Below, piece after piece: positions 47,821 through 61,143 of a stretch of 64,000 nt of DNA. The notes below the pieces were generated by a model, which was not told the DNA's origin, did not search any database, and saw nothing but the letters and a program-made list of their open reading frames with translations. The first letter of the stretch is position 1. The number at the start of each line of letters is the position of its first letter. A program made the position numbers and the translations under genes. The DNA is from Anthopleura xanthogrammica (lineage: Eukaryota > Cnidaria > Anthozoa > Actiniaria > Actiniidae): positions 637,501 through 701,500 of the forward strand of contig OZ025206.1 in NCBI GenBank assembly GCA_964019055.1, in the 5' to 3' direction.

Positions 47821-48513
47821 CAGTTATCATGTGTTATATGTAATCAAACTGGGCAACAATAATTTCTTACCATCCTTTAAAAACACAGATAGAACTACAT
47901 ATTCTTTATTTGCTAAGCCGTAGATCCTTCAAAATAAGGCAGAAAGGCCTGAAATACTATTTTCCAACTTCGAGGTCAACTGGAGTCCATCACAAGACCG
48001 TAAAACTTTTAAATTTTGCGACAGCTTAAGTACCTTGGAGTAAATCTGTAAAGAAAATAAGAAAAAATAATAAGAACGTGCTCATCAAGTATAAACATAA
48101 AAAAGGTTGACCATGGGATCGGAGATTGATTTTGCTCCATATAGAAAACCACGTGTCATTCCCTTGGTTATTATATCTTTCTTTATCGACAACTTGAGTA
48201 GATACTTGGATATAGATATCAGTAGATGAATTTCATGGGAAAGATATTGCCTAAAGGAAAACTAAAAAGCTTTTTTCGACATATTTTATTTTCATGCAAC
48301 GCAAATTTAGTGGTTGCATTCGCGATGATTCTACTTTTCTATAAAAAATTATCTCGCTTTTTTTTTCTTTCTATCCTTCTTTCTTTTTGTTTTTCATTTG
48401 TGGAGGGTGAATAGATTATCAGAGGAGTACGTGCGATTGTCAGTTCTGGAAAGAAAGCTATAACATCTCTGCCATTACTAGTACTCGTTCATGATCAGCA
48501 CTAGATAATGGAT

Positions 48514-48655
48514 AAACCCCTCGCACCTGACGTCACCGCAGCTTAATTTAGAGGACCAGCAAAACAAAAATTTCAATGTCCTGAAAATGGGAAACCTATT
48601 GTTATTATTTTGTCCTCCAAATTAAGCTGCACTCTGAACTGCTGCAAGGGGTCTA
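48514..48655. mobile_element. ~140-bp foldback MITE (ACCCCTYGCA ends)
   Basis: The arms pair over about 40 bp: ACCCCTCGCACCTGACGTCA then GCAGCTTAATTT on the left, and the inverted ACCCCTTGCAGCAG then GCAGCTTAATTT on the right. TA is a possible target duplication. It overlaps the 3' part of a minus-strand exon candidate. Confidence 0.75.
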
Positions 48656-48782
48656 TATACATCTCAAATTCGTTATAAATTTGTAAATTTGGACAAAACC
48701 CATTCTTGGTGTTGCCAGCATCAGTGTTCGTGTTGCTGTTAATTGCCAGAAACTGATAAAGAACATCACCATAACCATTATT
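48573..48782 (-). CDS. Candidate terminal exon ending inside a MITE
   Basis: On the minus strand the acceptor CCATTCTTTTCTTGACAG is close to ideal. It opens 69 codons reading NNGYGDVLYQFLAINSNTNT, then GNTKNGFCPNLQIYNEFEMY, and ending FPFSGH before TGA. From about codon 44 the reading frame lies within the foldback element 48514-48655. The first part resembles the Asn-rich, Cys-containing stretch of 44314-44681 (YGDVL... versus YDGHDL..., FCPN versus PCMN), a weak similarity that I noticed by eye. It lies in the A3-specific ~2 kb, so there is no sister copy to compare with. Confidence 0.3.
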   Translation of the reverse strand, partial: NNGYGDVLYQFLAINSNTNTDAGNTKNGFCPNLQIYNEFEMYIDPLQQFRVQLNLEDKIITIGFPFSGH

Positions 48783-49112
48783 CTGTCAAGAAAAGAATGG
48801 GGCTTTGAAACTCTTTCTGTATGCCGTTGGATATATGTGTTAAACACGAATTATACTAATTAGTGAATTAAAAAATTGTCGGTTTTTTTTCCAGTTTTTA
48901 ATTCTGAAAGAAAGATTATGATTGTATTTTATTCAAGGTCAAAAGACAAGATTAATGCAAAGAATAATGTGTGAATCCAAATGAATTCAGGGATCAGAGA
49001 TCTGTGTACCGATGAATGATCGATTCATAAATCTCCATTTGATCTAATATCGGTTGCTTTTTACCAAATATTACAAATCGGTTCCCGAGTCACGTTGCAT
49101 CGACAATCGCCT

Positions 49113-49296
49113 CAGGCTGGTCTTACACGGTACACGGTATTTTGAACCGTACAAAAAGGTGCCCAATACACTCACGGAACCGTCTCTTTAATTTTTACGG
49201 ATAGGCGTTTTAATTTTTGTGAACGGAATACCTACGCCTGACTTAAATTTTTTCGAAGGAATAAAAATTCATCCGGAACCGTGTAAGGCCAGCCTG
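49113..49296. mobile_element. ~184-bp foldback MITE (CAGGCTGGYCTTACACGG ends)
   Basis: CAGGCTGGTCTTACACGGTA at the left pairs with the inverted CAGGCTGGCCTTACACGGTT at the right. The interior is AT-rich with several ACGG/CCGT motifs. It occurs only in A3. The frame at 49219-49401 crosses it and is not credible. Confidence 0.75.
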
Positions 49297-50574
49297 GAAG
49301 AATTTACAACACACTGGTATGCAGAACAGGTCAAAACCACAGGCACCCCATGCTGGTTTATTGAAAGACTCAGTCAAGTAGTTTTAATAAGTTTTAGGTA
49401 GTCAGGTTTAAATGAAACGGCATGCTGTCTGCTGTAAGATTATCATTACTGTCTAGAAGTTGGATATGCACGTGTAAAAAAAAAAAAGACGAATTGTAAT
49501 CCGGATAATACGATACTTTAAATGAAAAAAAAACAAAAACTAAAGCCCAGATGGAAAAAATGAACCAGTTTTTTAACAGTCCTATAGCGTTGGCGTAATG
49601 TTTTCCCATTTGAGGTCATGTCATTTTCTTGAGAAAAGATATGGTTTGTTCGAGTTATGTCCATGGCCATATTATGTGTCTTATTGTGTGCAGCCTATGA
49701 AAACAAAGAAATAATACTCTAGGGAATGATACGTGGTCTGAAATGGGAAGACATTATGCCTAAGCTTTATTTTATTTTATTTCATTTTATTTCATTTTCG
49801 TTTGTTTGTTGTTGTTTTTTTTGTGTGTTTTTTTTTTGTCTTTGTTGTTCTTGTTTTTGTTTTATCGTTAATTTTTTGTTTTATTTTCATTTGTTTTGTT
49901 TTCATTTGTTTTGTTTTTCTTCTCTTTGTCTCTCCCTCCCTCCCTAGTAATTATAAAATGAAAAGTACTGATAATTGAAAATCATTTTCTTATCACATCT
50001 CATTACAAAACTCAGCCTTCTATCACAAATGGTATGATAAAATAAGTCTGTCTCCTGGCCTAACACACTAACTTCATCAACTCTAATGTTTATTTTCCTC
50101 TATGCTTAGGAACGTTAAGTGCAGATTACCTATTAAGTAGACAGATGTTTTATATTATTCAATAAGATTTAAACACATGTACACGGCTTGTATTTTAACT
50201 GTGTCAATATAGGTGCTTCAACTTATATGGGTAGCTTGTCATTTACCGGCATTGCGTGCAGTGATTAGTAAGACTATTTGTGTCGCTGGGGGGCGATAAA
50301 CATTCGTGTTGTTCTCTAACTTAAAACGCCCTAAATGAGACGAAATTATATACTTAGAGGAATGTGTCTCAACAAAGTATTGTGAAAGGTGCAGATAACA
50401 ACAGATTTTATCGATTGGAAAAGCACGAGGTGTCACAAGGGACGTGTCGTAATGACACATACATCAGCCCATGGTCAAAGAATCAAGTATCAGGGAATCC
50501 TATATATGTTGACAGGAATTTAGCGATTTCGGTCTGAAATAAAAACCTATTTTCAAATAAAGGAAACTCATCAA

Positions 50575-53500
50575 TTTTTTTACAAGAAAAATTGGGTTGT
50601 ACTTTGTAACATGTCTTGTGTTTTTTTGTAGCAAGGGACAGTGGACAGAATGTTCGAGAGTAAACAAAGATGGCGGCAAAATGCGACAAAAAAACTGTCT
50701 TCATTTAGAATAGTTATATACCTTCTAAACATACCTTCAGAAATGTTTTGATATTTTCTGCTGAGAATTGAATTCGGAATACAAAAGTTTCTTGTAATAA
50801 ATCAGAAAAGCTGACCCAAAACATGGCGCCCTGTTCTTCAAGCTTCCATGATCAAATTGTCTGGAATTTCGTCACATTTTCTCTTCTTCCCCTTCCTTTG
50901 TGTTGCTAGCAGTTTTTGACCTATATTTCCTTCATTCTTAGCTCTTCTGAGACCTCATGTCTTTTGCATCCGTTTCTATTACTTTTGCCAGTCTCTTTCT
51001 TGGTGTTTTCTACCTACCCGAAAGCAAATGGTAAAAAATACATCTCTTGCACAACTACAGCATCTGCTTCCTGGGAACCTCAAAGTCAAAGTGACTTTCG
51101 ATGATTAATCACCCGCTTGATTTTGACCATTTCTGTTCTTTTTCGACGTTGTTTCTTCCAAACAATTGCAGAAATTATAGATTTTGTCGTAAAGGTCAAA
51201 ATACCGAGGTTGTCCTAACAACACACCCTTAAAACCCAAAGATTTCTCGATGAAAAATCTGATTTGATTAAATTAAAAATATCTTGTTTTCAACGTTTTA
51301 GTGTCAGGAATTTGTTTTTCTGTTTTAGCCAATAAGCTGCGGAACACACATAGCAAAAGGCTTTCAAACTCGACCTAACATTGTAAGGTTGTAAAGACCG
51401 TGTTGTAGGGCAAGTGTGTTGTTGACTTGTAAAGAAATAGCAGTCGCGATCTTGAAGCTCTTTTTCTTAGTCACAACATATGAGATGATGATACTGGGAT
51501 TTAGGTAACAAAGCATTAGGAATATGCATGTAAAAGCGACGTAAAACTATTGGTAAATGAGGGATAAATCGAATGCGACAAGCAGCAGCGCTTGCAGTAG
51601 GGCATATAACCTCTTTTGCTTGGATAGTGCGTACATTAATGTCATCATAAAATACAAAACAGAAAACATTCATTTAAGAGTTTTATTACTTTGGTAAAAT
51701 CAAATTTTATTAGTATCCCATTTTAAAGATGTCGATGAGTACAGTGACCAACAGAGAGGTAACATCAGTAGTTAATTGGTTGTAATTTGTCCTTTACAAA
51801 AGACAAGCAAGCAAGGAAACTAGTATCGGAACTACACTGTGTAATATAATGAAGAACTTAGCTTTACTGTTTTACTTTTATGTTTTGAGCCCTTCAAAAG
51901 GGTGACATCTAGAAGAATTTAGCATCTCACGATCAGTCCTATTTGATAAAGTCTTTAGCATTAGTTTGGATTATTCTATTTACGTGAAGAAAGAGATATA
52001 TATTTAGAGGAGAGCATGCACTGATTCGGTTGTTTTTTTTAGAGACCCGTAGTTTTTGCGTTAAATATCATGCCTTACACTACCACGAAGAATGGGTTAA
52101 GAAACCAAATGTACCCAAACCAACATCGCTTTGTTAGAACACTGTTACAGTGGTATTCCGTGAGCATTTTCGCATCAAAAGTGATCAAGGTTACGGACAA
52201 ATAATGTTGTATGAATAAATGTGGTAAGTTTGAGAACATTCTATGTATCGTTCAAGGCCTACAAACACAAAATCCTAACTTTCTTCTTTTAAGCGTCTGC
52301 AAATTTCTTTAAACTCTTTGTAGTATGAACAAAGGACCCTGTAGTTAACATTTACACAGTTTCAAGCTGCTATCGGAGTTTTTTCCATGTCATTTACTTC
52401 ATTCTTTGCGAATATTTGATGACCGAGTCGCCTCTGCAACAAAATGGCGGCCATTTACTACTGATTTGGAAATCATCGCTTTATTCGCAGACATTTTCTT
52501 GTCTCACATCATTATCTACTTTCTATTTCCAAGTTTGTTGTAGTTCTCTTTTCTTCTTTCTTTTAAACTAGGCCATAAAGTCTTAAAATGAGCTATTATT
52601 CTTTGCCTTTAAATAAGCATGCAAATTTGCAAACTGTACTAAATGTTTTACCCCAATTTCTGTGCGGGGAATGTGTAGTAAATAATAAATAACTTGTTCC
52701 CAAAGATTGTTTCGTTTCTTCTTCATACATCACATCAAGACACTATTACCGATGACTCTTCTCATCAAACGAGAAAGAACGTTGAACTAATGTACTTTCA
52801 AGAAACAAACCAAATGTCAAAGAAACGTGTTCTTGTCTTTATAAAGTAGTTAGAAATTACGCTCTTATCAAGATACGCAACTTATCCTGCCCACGTATGC
52901 TGTGCACTACCTTTAACATTCGTACTTACTAGAATCAGTATAATTCCTAAAGAGTTTGTATTTAGCATACCTGAGTAAAGGATTTTTCTTAAAGAATTTA
53001 AGTTGCGCAAAAGAAACTAAACAAGCAACAGCCTCAGTCATCGTCTCTTCTCCCACCAATACACACTATTCCTCGAAGAAAGCGTGAACCGTCGTCGTTT
53101 GACGAACGGAGATAGATTCATCAATCCATGCTTAAACGTATTCCAGGAAATAAGGAGGGATAACTGAATGCAAAATCAAAGAACTACAATGCCTATTAAC
53201 AGAGAAATCAAAAAGACTAGAAGTTCGAACCGCAGAATGTCCTCAAAGAGAAAAACTGACACTTCAATAATGTACAGTGAATAATGGGTTTGACTACAAT
53301 ATGGCGACGTTCAACGCTGGAATCGCTCAAGTTGTGGTTCGTTTATTTGTGTTTTCTTCATCAAAAAAAATTATTTCGAGACAAAACTCTTATATGTGTG
53401 AATAGGAATTAATCTTTGCGTTTTGATCATCATTTAGGCAAACGGAATTGGTAAAGTATATGAATCATAGTAGAAAGGTCTTGTTACATATGATGGATTG

Positions 53501-55690
53501 AAGTCAACCTTGTGGCTGAACAGTCTTCAAGCAAATTAGAAGTGAAGAATTCACTCATTAAATGATATCAATTTTTTCCAAGTGAAAATTCAATTAAAAT
53601 GCCATCTTCATTCCTTTCTGCATATTTGCACATTTAGACTCAAAGAGCAGAACGTTATCTTTCTAGCTCGCAGAACATGCAAAACTTATAAAAATACGAT
53701 CGTATTGAACAAACTGCTTTATTATTTTTGAGTATTGCTTTTACCTCTAGTTATCCCACAGCAAAACCTTATGAACAACAGCACCATTTATATATTTATT
53801 TTATTAGTGCGAACGACCTCATCGCTAGTATAACAAAACATTACAAATATGGCCGTCTTGCAGAAATTTGTAGGTGTATTTTTACAAATATAAAATCTTG
53901 TAGAATACTATCGAATAGTACTTCTATTCTATACAATTAACATAACACAAACAAAATCTGCAGCAAAATATAGAGTTGAGGAATTAATGGTATTACAGAC
54001 TGAAACAACAATTTAACCGTGCCGTGTGAGCACGAATAATTTTCAGCTCCGGAATGAAAAACCTAACTTATGGATTTAGAATGAAAGATAATTCTACATA
54101 ACCATTGAAAGTAAATACCTCTTTCTTTCATCCAGCACTCTCTTAAAGTTTTTGTCCTATAATATGGGAAGATCTGCAGAAAGAAATCCACTACAACACT
54201 GCATTCCAGTCGACTGAGCGACTTCGTACTTTGTAGCAGGCGCCATTTTAGTTAACTCCTTAACTTGGCTAGTCGTAGAATCATTAAGTGATAAAATTAA
54301 GGATTCTAAAAACTACTTGTTTGTTCCATGAAATTTTTACTTACTTTACTTTTTCCTTGAGAAAACTTAGCTAACAGCAGAAGAAAAAGGCGTTCGAGTT
54401 TGCCATTTCACCCGGAGTTCTGGAGGACTATTTATGCTATCTCCAACATTTAAACATTTGTAGATAAAATACTAGGCAGATAATGTTGTTCTATGTTTAC
54501 AGTGCAGGACGCTCTATTCCAGAATATATATACATAAAGTACTGATAATTTCTAAGTTAAGTTCTTGTTTAATTGCTTTGATTCTCTTGCAAGTGTCTTT
54601 CAAGTGTATTTTCATTTGACTTTGCATTATAAAAACTTTCCACAGCACAATTATTCTAAAACGTAAAGGAAGCAGACTAATTTTATCATGAATTTTAGGT
54701 CTACAATGTTGAAAATAAAATTATGCAGGACAGAGGATTGTTTGAATGTATGTTTCTTTGTTGGTTTTCCACACCCAGAAGCTTAAGGATCACAAGAAGC
54801 TAGAATCATTACTCTTAGATTGAAAATTCATTCAACCTTCTATAGCTTTATTTAGTGTTACTTCACAGTTAATAATCTGAATAACTATAATTTTTCGAAA
54901 TAGCTATTTCTGCTAAAGAAGAAAGATTTCTTTCTTAAGCTACAATTGTAGGCTGCGCAAGTCTTCAAAAATGGATCTCAAAGAAAGAATTCAACATGTC
55001 CTACTTTAGGATTAGGAATCTAGGATCTATAAGTACCTTTCATAGTAACCAGTTATTTCAAAACATGGTTCTTGTCTTATAAGTGAATACATATTCTTGT
55101 AGGTTGTAGTTTCGGGCGCTCAACACTCGTAGTATACATGTTTCTGCTATCTTGTTCTTGCTGCAATGTTTGTATGCTTGAACGACTAATCATAATTTGT
55201 CGGTCAGAGATTAATCTAAGATTTCTTTTCCTTGAACAGTTTTTTCTGTTTTGTACCATCTTTTGACCTGTGTTTCTGACATTCCCTTCGATCTCTAAGT
55301 TCAAAAGCTTTTCGAAGTTTTGCTTCCGTCAAATAATTAATTGCTTTTGTTCATCTATGCAACATGCTTTCCAGGCGTCCTTTCTACTTCGATCCAAACA
55401 AAGTTCCATTTGGTAAGAAAAATCTTTTGAATTTTAGCCTTTGACAAATAGCTGAAGGCCTTACCGACGTTAAATATAGCAACTTTACCATTTTCCTTCT
55501 TGTTTGCTTCTTCCTACCTTTACCAACAAGGCGATCATTTCTTGACAATGAAACTTTTTTCCATCCTGGTCTGTTTTCCACACATACTTGTGCTTCAATA
55601 GTAACCATAACTTTCCTAAGCTTTGCCCTTGCCAGAGACAATCATAAAATCATCTCTAACCTTCCAGGATTACTTTCTCTCTAGTATTAG
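50575..55690 (+). repeat. Block B monomer B8 (long form, last copy)
   Basis: It is the most diverged and most complete monomer: it has the 90-codon frame (shortened by a 5-bp loss), relics of the 63- and 80-codon frames, the long-form segments and the 38.3-39.5 kb-type segment (54340-55560). AAGATGGCGGC is at 50667. After about 55565, where B6 breaks off, it runs on into sequence with no other copy here, so it probably adjoins the original flank. Confidence 0.86.
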
Positions 55691-58600
55691 TGTTAGGAGT
55701 TTTGGCCTTTGTGACTGTGGACTTTCCATCGTGTAACAGATCACTGCAACTCTATATTTTGTTCCAGGGGTCAGAAACGTTTGAAAGTAGACAACACACC
55801 CTTATCTTTTGAGGATGTGGAGCAAAAAGCTAATTATTGGGTTCAAAAAGTCTTCCGTTGCTCTGGTACACACTGCTTTTTCGTCTTTAAAGCATTTTAT
55901 TGCAATAAAGTTTTTAAAATTGGATTCATGTTACGTAAAAACTAAAAAAAGACTGCATTGAGCTGTAAAATAATTTTTTGTTGCCTTTGTAATGGACGGT
56001 CGCATCCGACAACTGCATCATAACAGAAAAAGAAAAACAGACTCCTGGTTAATGCAGGGGTGAACTTTATCAAGTCATGTTTTTTTGTTTTTTTTTTCAT
56101 TTATTCTTCTTCTTCAAAAGCAAAATATTTGGTCTGGGCTGGTTTTAGATGATTTAGAATTGACTGAGCCTCAGTATCAAAGTCTCATTACGTATCATAG
56201 AATTACTGACTGTATTGCAAAAACTGGGCATATACAAAAAAGTAGTTTTGTTCTCTATACGTTTGATGTTACAGAAATTTGTGAACTGTAGTCAGTTAAG
56301 AAAGGGCGACAGTTCAGAAGGGTTATTGTCTAATTGAGTTTTTCTTGATCCTTAAGATCGATGGGCAAAGTAATTTAATGTATTGTATGTAACCTTATGG
56401 CACAAACACATCGGGGGACACAATGTATAATCAGGTATTCACAATATAGCTTAGCCATTAATCAAGTCCAAACCACAAAACTGTGGCTGTTGACTGACGG
56501 AAAAAAAGAACTCGAAAAAAGTTTCACTTATCAGTTATTATTAACATTATAAAGATATTTATTATTGATACCCTTAAGTGTTGTCATCTTAACTTCTTGG
56601 GAAAACAAGTTTGGCAATAATTTTTAATTTTCTATGAAAATTGAGTGTACGAATTCCCAAAACAATGCCAATTAACTCATTTGTATCAGCTTATAGAATA
56701 TCTTTTCAGACCACTTGACTTTACGTCGGTTGAACTCCTTTTTTCCTTTTTGGAAAGATGCAAGTTCTCCAAAATGATTGACGTGAGATAGTCTAGCATG
56801 TCTTGAGTAAAACTGTCGATATTCTGATTCATCTGATTTTCAAGACATATACTGAAAAGGAGCACCCATTTACTTTTTTCACAAAAAGGTTGTACATTGT
56901 GGAGCTATTCAGCTACGAGAATCGTACCCTGTCCCTTCAATTAACGAGTTCAACTGTAAGTGTACTCGATCTGCAGATGTAAGGGAACGTCCATGAATGA
57001 TGCAAGCTGCAGAATTTGATGTTATGGTTCTTCTGATTTGTCAAGCGTATAGTTTGAGCTTGTGAGAAAGATAGCCTAGCTCTGACGTAAAAAACTCTTT
57101 ACCAAGACTAAAATCATCCGAGATGTTTGCTAAGTTATACACATCAAGCCCAAACATTTTTAATTGCTATTTTTTAATTTTTAAGTTATGATTTTTCTTC
57201 CTTGACTAAGGCGTTGCATCGAAAACTAATTTACAGGGAGAGCAAAACTCAGATCCCATTAGAGTTTTCTTAGGCGGTTGTATAAAGACAATATGACGAA
57301 TTCCCTTGATTTCCGAACTTTTTTATTCTTATTGACTAGCTTCTTTGTTGTCTTGTATCCAAAATAAATTCCATAAATCAGAAATTATTGGTCAAATCTT
57401 AAGCAAATAGTAGGAGAATTTGATATAACGTTTTTTCCTGATCATGTTTTAAAGGCACATATGCTTTGCATTCGTATTTGTTTGAAAGCATTTGAAATGA
57501 CGTCTACTCGCCTGATGGTCGGCTTCTTCTGAAGGTTTCTACAGTCAATACACCTAATTGAATAAATATTTTTGCCATATATAAAGAAAATAAATCAAAG
57601 AGAACAAAAGAAAACCCGATATAAAATTGGAAAAAAAGTTCATCGGTGGTAAATGTTAAGATTTGTTGATTCTTTTTCGAGGTATTTTGATTATAGACAA
57701 AACAACCTAACACTGCCCAGTGCAGTTTGGGTCGTCAAGAGCTGTAAACAGCTTGTGTTCAATCTGTTAAGTAGTCTTGTCCTTCTGCTGTTCCGTTTGG
57801 TGTCGGTTCGTTGTAATATCAAAAACCATGACCTCCATTTGCTCCACTGACACAAACAAGAAGAATGAAATAAAAAAAAACAGAAAAGAAAATAGAAATT
57901 CTCATAGCCGGAAGGCTCGCTCAAATAACAAAATGGCGGGCTTTTTGGAGAAAGGGTTCTGAAAGTAATTGTCAACCCAAAACGAGGGTAATAAAAAAGC
58001 TATTTTGAAAAGAACATGTTTAATTAATTTTCCTCTTCGTACCTTGTGGATTAAGTACGTAGCAGCAGCAAACCCTTTTTGACCCCATCGATACGTACAA
58101 AGAACAAGGACTCTATAATGTTGACACCAACTTGGCAGAAAAGACGTCGGGTCATCCCCGGGAAACAAGAGCGAATGATCTTTGAACCGCTAAAAAAAAC
58201 TCTAGAAAATGTCACACGAAAAAGTCTAGTCACTGATCTAGAGTAGAGTTATTATTGATTTTTTAAGCAGTCACATCTTTAATCGATGAGCAACAAATTT
58301 TAAGATAGCCTGACATGGCACAAAAATCGGCGAGACAAGAGACAACAGCCATAATTGAACGCAACGCAACAAATAATCACCAAAACCTTTATCGTTCTCT
58401 TTACAAGCTTATAATTTCAAAATGGGTGTGTTTTGTCAGATTTACTGAAGCCCTGAGTTGCACTTTATGATATAATTGATGAAAACACAAACAGTACAAG
58501 GATCATGATGACCTCTTACAAGTAGCGATACCGCAAATACTATGCGTTCTTTTTTCACGAGGAAGACATTTTTTCTAGAAACTTTGACTAGGAATGAAAT

Positions 58601-60888
58601 AGCAGATATATGTTTGCTGATAAAAAAAGAAATTGGGCAATAACTGTAATTAATGAAATGGCTAGAAACACATTATTAATATGCAAGACCTTAGGAAGAA
58701 TGTGTGTCATTTGGCAACGTCCAACCAAGTTTTGATAATTATGTTTATTGAATGAATAAACATTTTTAAAAATTACTGAAAAAATAAATAAAATTAAGTT
58801 GTTACATTGATTAAAAAAAACAAGTACAAAGGAATCTAAGCACAGCGGGATCTTTCCAATGTTCTTCCGTACGTATTATGACTGTGATGGCTGTAGAGAA
58901 TCACCAACAGTTTATGTCAGTTTTAGACACAAGTACACCAGAATACATGTGTCTTAACCATGGATTAAGGATTCGGGGTTAAAGTTCTGTTGCTTAACTG
59001 AGTGTTCAATCTTGTCCTTGTGGTCAACATCCCACACATCGTTCCTCAATTGTCCCATTTTGAAGTACATGTGTAAATATGTTTTTCTGGGTTTTCATTC
59101 GCCATATTGGTTTCCTGTTGCATTGTATGATGCATTTCTGTCAATCTTGGCTCCCTAAACTTCCACAAAGTAGTTGATATTGACAACTGTTGAATTTATT
59201 TTGTAGCTAAAATGTTTCTCGTCCACCAGTTTTCTGTAAATCCTGTTTACTTCGTCAGTTGCAAGCGAAGGACGTTCTCTGTGTCTATTGCTCCTATGGT
59301 GGAGATTCGTCTTGTTTCAAACACTATAATTCAAATATTAAAAAAACATCCTCTATTAGTATTACATAAATAACAATATAATATAAAACTTGAATTATCT
59401 AAACGTCTGTAGACACACAAAAAATAGAACTTTTTCAGATAAATCGATGTAGAAATCAAAGACAAAATTGTTTTGCATCAATCGGTGGCTTTACGAAGCT
59501 GAACAAATAGCCACTGGTATAATTTAAACGTTTCATCGATTATCTGCAAATATTTTTCAATAGATTTCTTGCAAGACATCGATTTCTACGAGTATTCATT
59601 TAAAAATTCATAAAATAGGCAATAACAAAAAATAAATTCTTGCTTATTTACTCTTAGTACAAAACAATTACTTTTATTATGCTGCAAATGCCACTACTCA
59701 GGAAGCTCGGCAAATAAAACACTCAACTCTCCAGAACATTGAGAGAGAAAATTCTAAAAACTTCACTTCAAGATTTCCTCAAAATGTTATTTTCTTTTTA
59801 CAAAGTCATTTAAATCTGACTATTCTTCACACTGGAACAATTTCATGAAGAGGAATTGAATTCATCGGCCAGTGATTTAAAATAAAGAAAAGTAAAGTCT
59901 TATTTCGGCCATCTTGGATTTTGAAAGCAAGCAGTATCTCTAGCATTTTAGATCTAACCTTGGCTCTGCCAAACTGCGTGACTCTCTCGCTGCTTAAACA
60001 TTAACAGAAGTTCCTAGTACGGATAAGAAAAGTATAATTTATCACGAATCTCATAAGAATGAGGAATTCTAATTTTTTTACTTGAATACATTGTTGATGA
60101 TAACACTGAAAGGCCTACAAACTGCAGCATCAAAGGCTCTTATAAAATATTATGAGTATGTTCAGTTCGTTTAGTCTTTGCACTAAATGTCAGTGGAAAA
60201 AAGATAAATTATAGCTTCAAGGAAGTTCAAGAATTAATTTCTTATTTTTAAGCTCATGAGTTATTTTTGAATCGGAATGTGGTGCAACTAGAGGATGTGC
60301 AACTTGGAGAGTTCAATCTTAGCATGGAACACACTGAATAAAGAACTTTGAGTCTGTGCTGTACACTTTTTAGGACAATTTTAGGCCTCCTAACTGGATT
60401 ATTGAACCCTTTTTAAATAGAAAATAAAAATAGAAATAAATTTTCATTTAAATTCGCTAAGAAAAAGGTGTTTAAGAGTAAGCAAAGCATATGATAATTT
60501 TCCTCAAGTACGAAATCAATAAGTGTGGTTCCAAATGTTATTGATTATTGCAGCATCTTGCAGTGCTACCAAACCTACCATCAATTATAACTGATTAAGT
60601 TAAAGATGCTATTGGATTTACTAATCTCATTTGTTAGTTAAATGAGTATCGAGTCTAACGCAGTGTGCAAAAAGGGATCTTACAGCACATATTATCATCA
60701 TAATTTATAGTTATTAGTGTGGATCTTCATTTTACAAAATAAATGAACTGCTCACTGACTAAAAATTATTAGTTATAATGATAAGTAATTTCTGTCAGAG
60801 TAAGGATTATCGTGTTGAGGAGAAACGCTGTATTATGTGAAAGAATAGAAATAATGTCTAGAGCAGCGAAAGGGCCCATGAGGCAACA
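55690..60888. other. Single-copy right flank, no supported gene
   Basis: AT-rich sequence not repeated elsewhere in the window, apart from a weak similarity between 58065-58160 and 60930-61010. Short frames at 56085-56291, 57504-57975 and 57902-58233 overlap on both strands and have no recognisable domain. I see no gene that I can support. Confidence 0.6.
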
Positions 60889-61143
60889 ATGGCTCTGTTT
60901 AATACCGAGTATAGTCCACGTCGAAGACTAAGCCTTTTTGACCTTGAAGAAGAAGAATTTTCACTGTTGACACTGATTTGGCAGAGAGGAAAGATAGGGT
61001 CATACTTCCAACACACTTTTGTGATCTCAGAATTACTAAAAACTTGCTGCATTATTAGCACCACAAATTGTGATGAGTTTTCGGTTAAAGTTAATGTTTT
61101 TGCGTCTTTACAAGAAGCGCATTCCAATACTTTAAACATTTAG
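60889..61143 (+). CDS. 84-codon ORF of unknown status in the right flank
   Basis: The frame begins MALFNTEYSPRRRLSLFDLE and continues with an acidic EEEEFSLL stretch and a Cys-containing part (KTCCIISTTNC). No signal peptide or membrane segment is evident. A 93-codon minus frame covers the same region (60858-61139), so the strand is uncertain. Sequence resembling its centre recurs, diverged, at 58065-58160. It could be a gene fragment, an exon or part of an old repeat. Confidence 0.25.
   Translation: MALFNTEYSPRRRLSLFDLEEEEFSLLTLIWQRGKIGSYFQHTFVISELLKTCCIISTTNCDEFSVKVNVFASLQEAHSNTLNI

Larger units (their letters stand above)
43173..50575 (+). repeat. Segmental duplication block A, copy A3 (5'-truncated)
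   Basis: It begins at the equivalent of A1 position ~3128. It is the most rearranged copy: a deletion removes the counterpart of 3375-3575, an extra ~1.4 kb lies at 44682-46060, and an extra ~2 kb lies at 47525-49540. Both extra parts are rich in foldback elements. The CT microsatellite is lost. Candidate exons iv and v (43453-43591, 43920-44021) and the small ORF are kept. Confidence 0.9.

Noticed and set aside
49219..49401. 60-codon + frame across 49219-49401
   Set aside because: It runs across a MITE inverted repeat and has no counterpart elsewhere.
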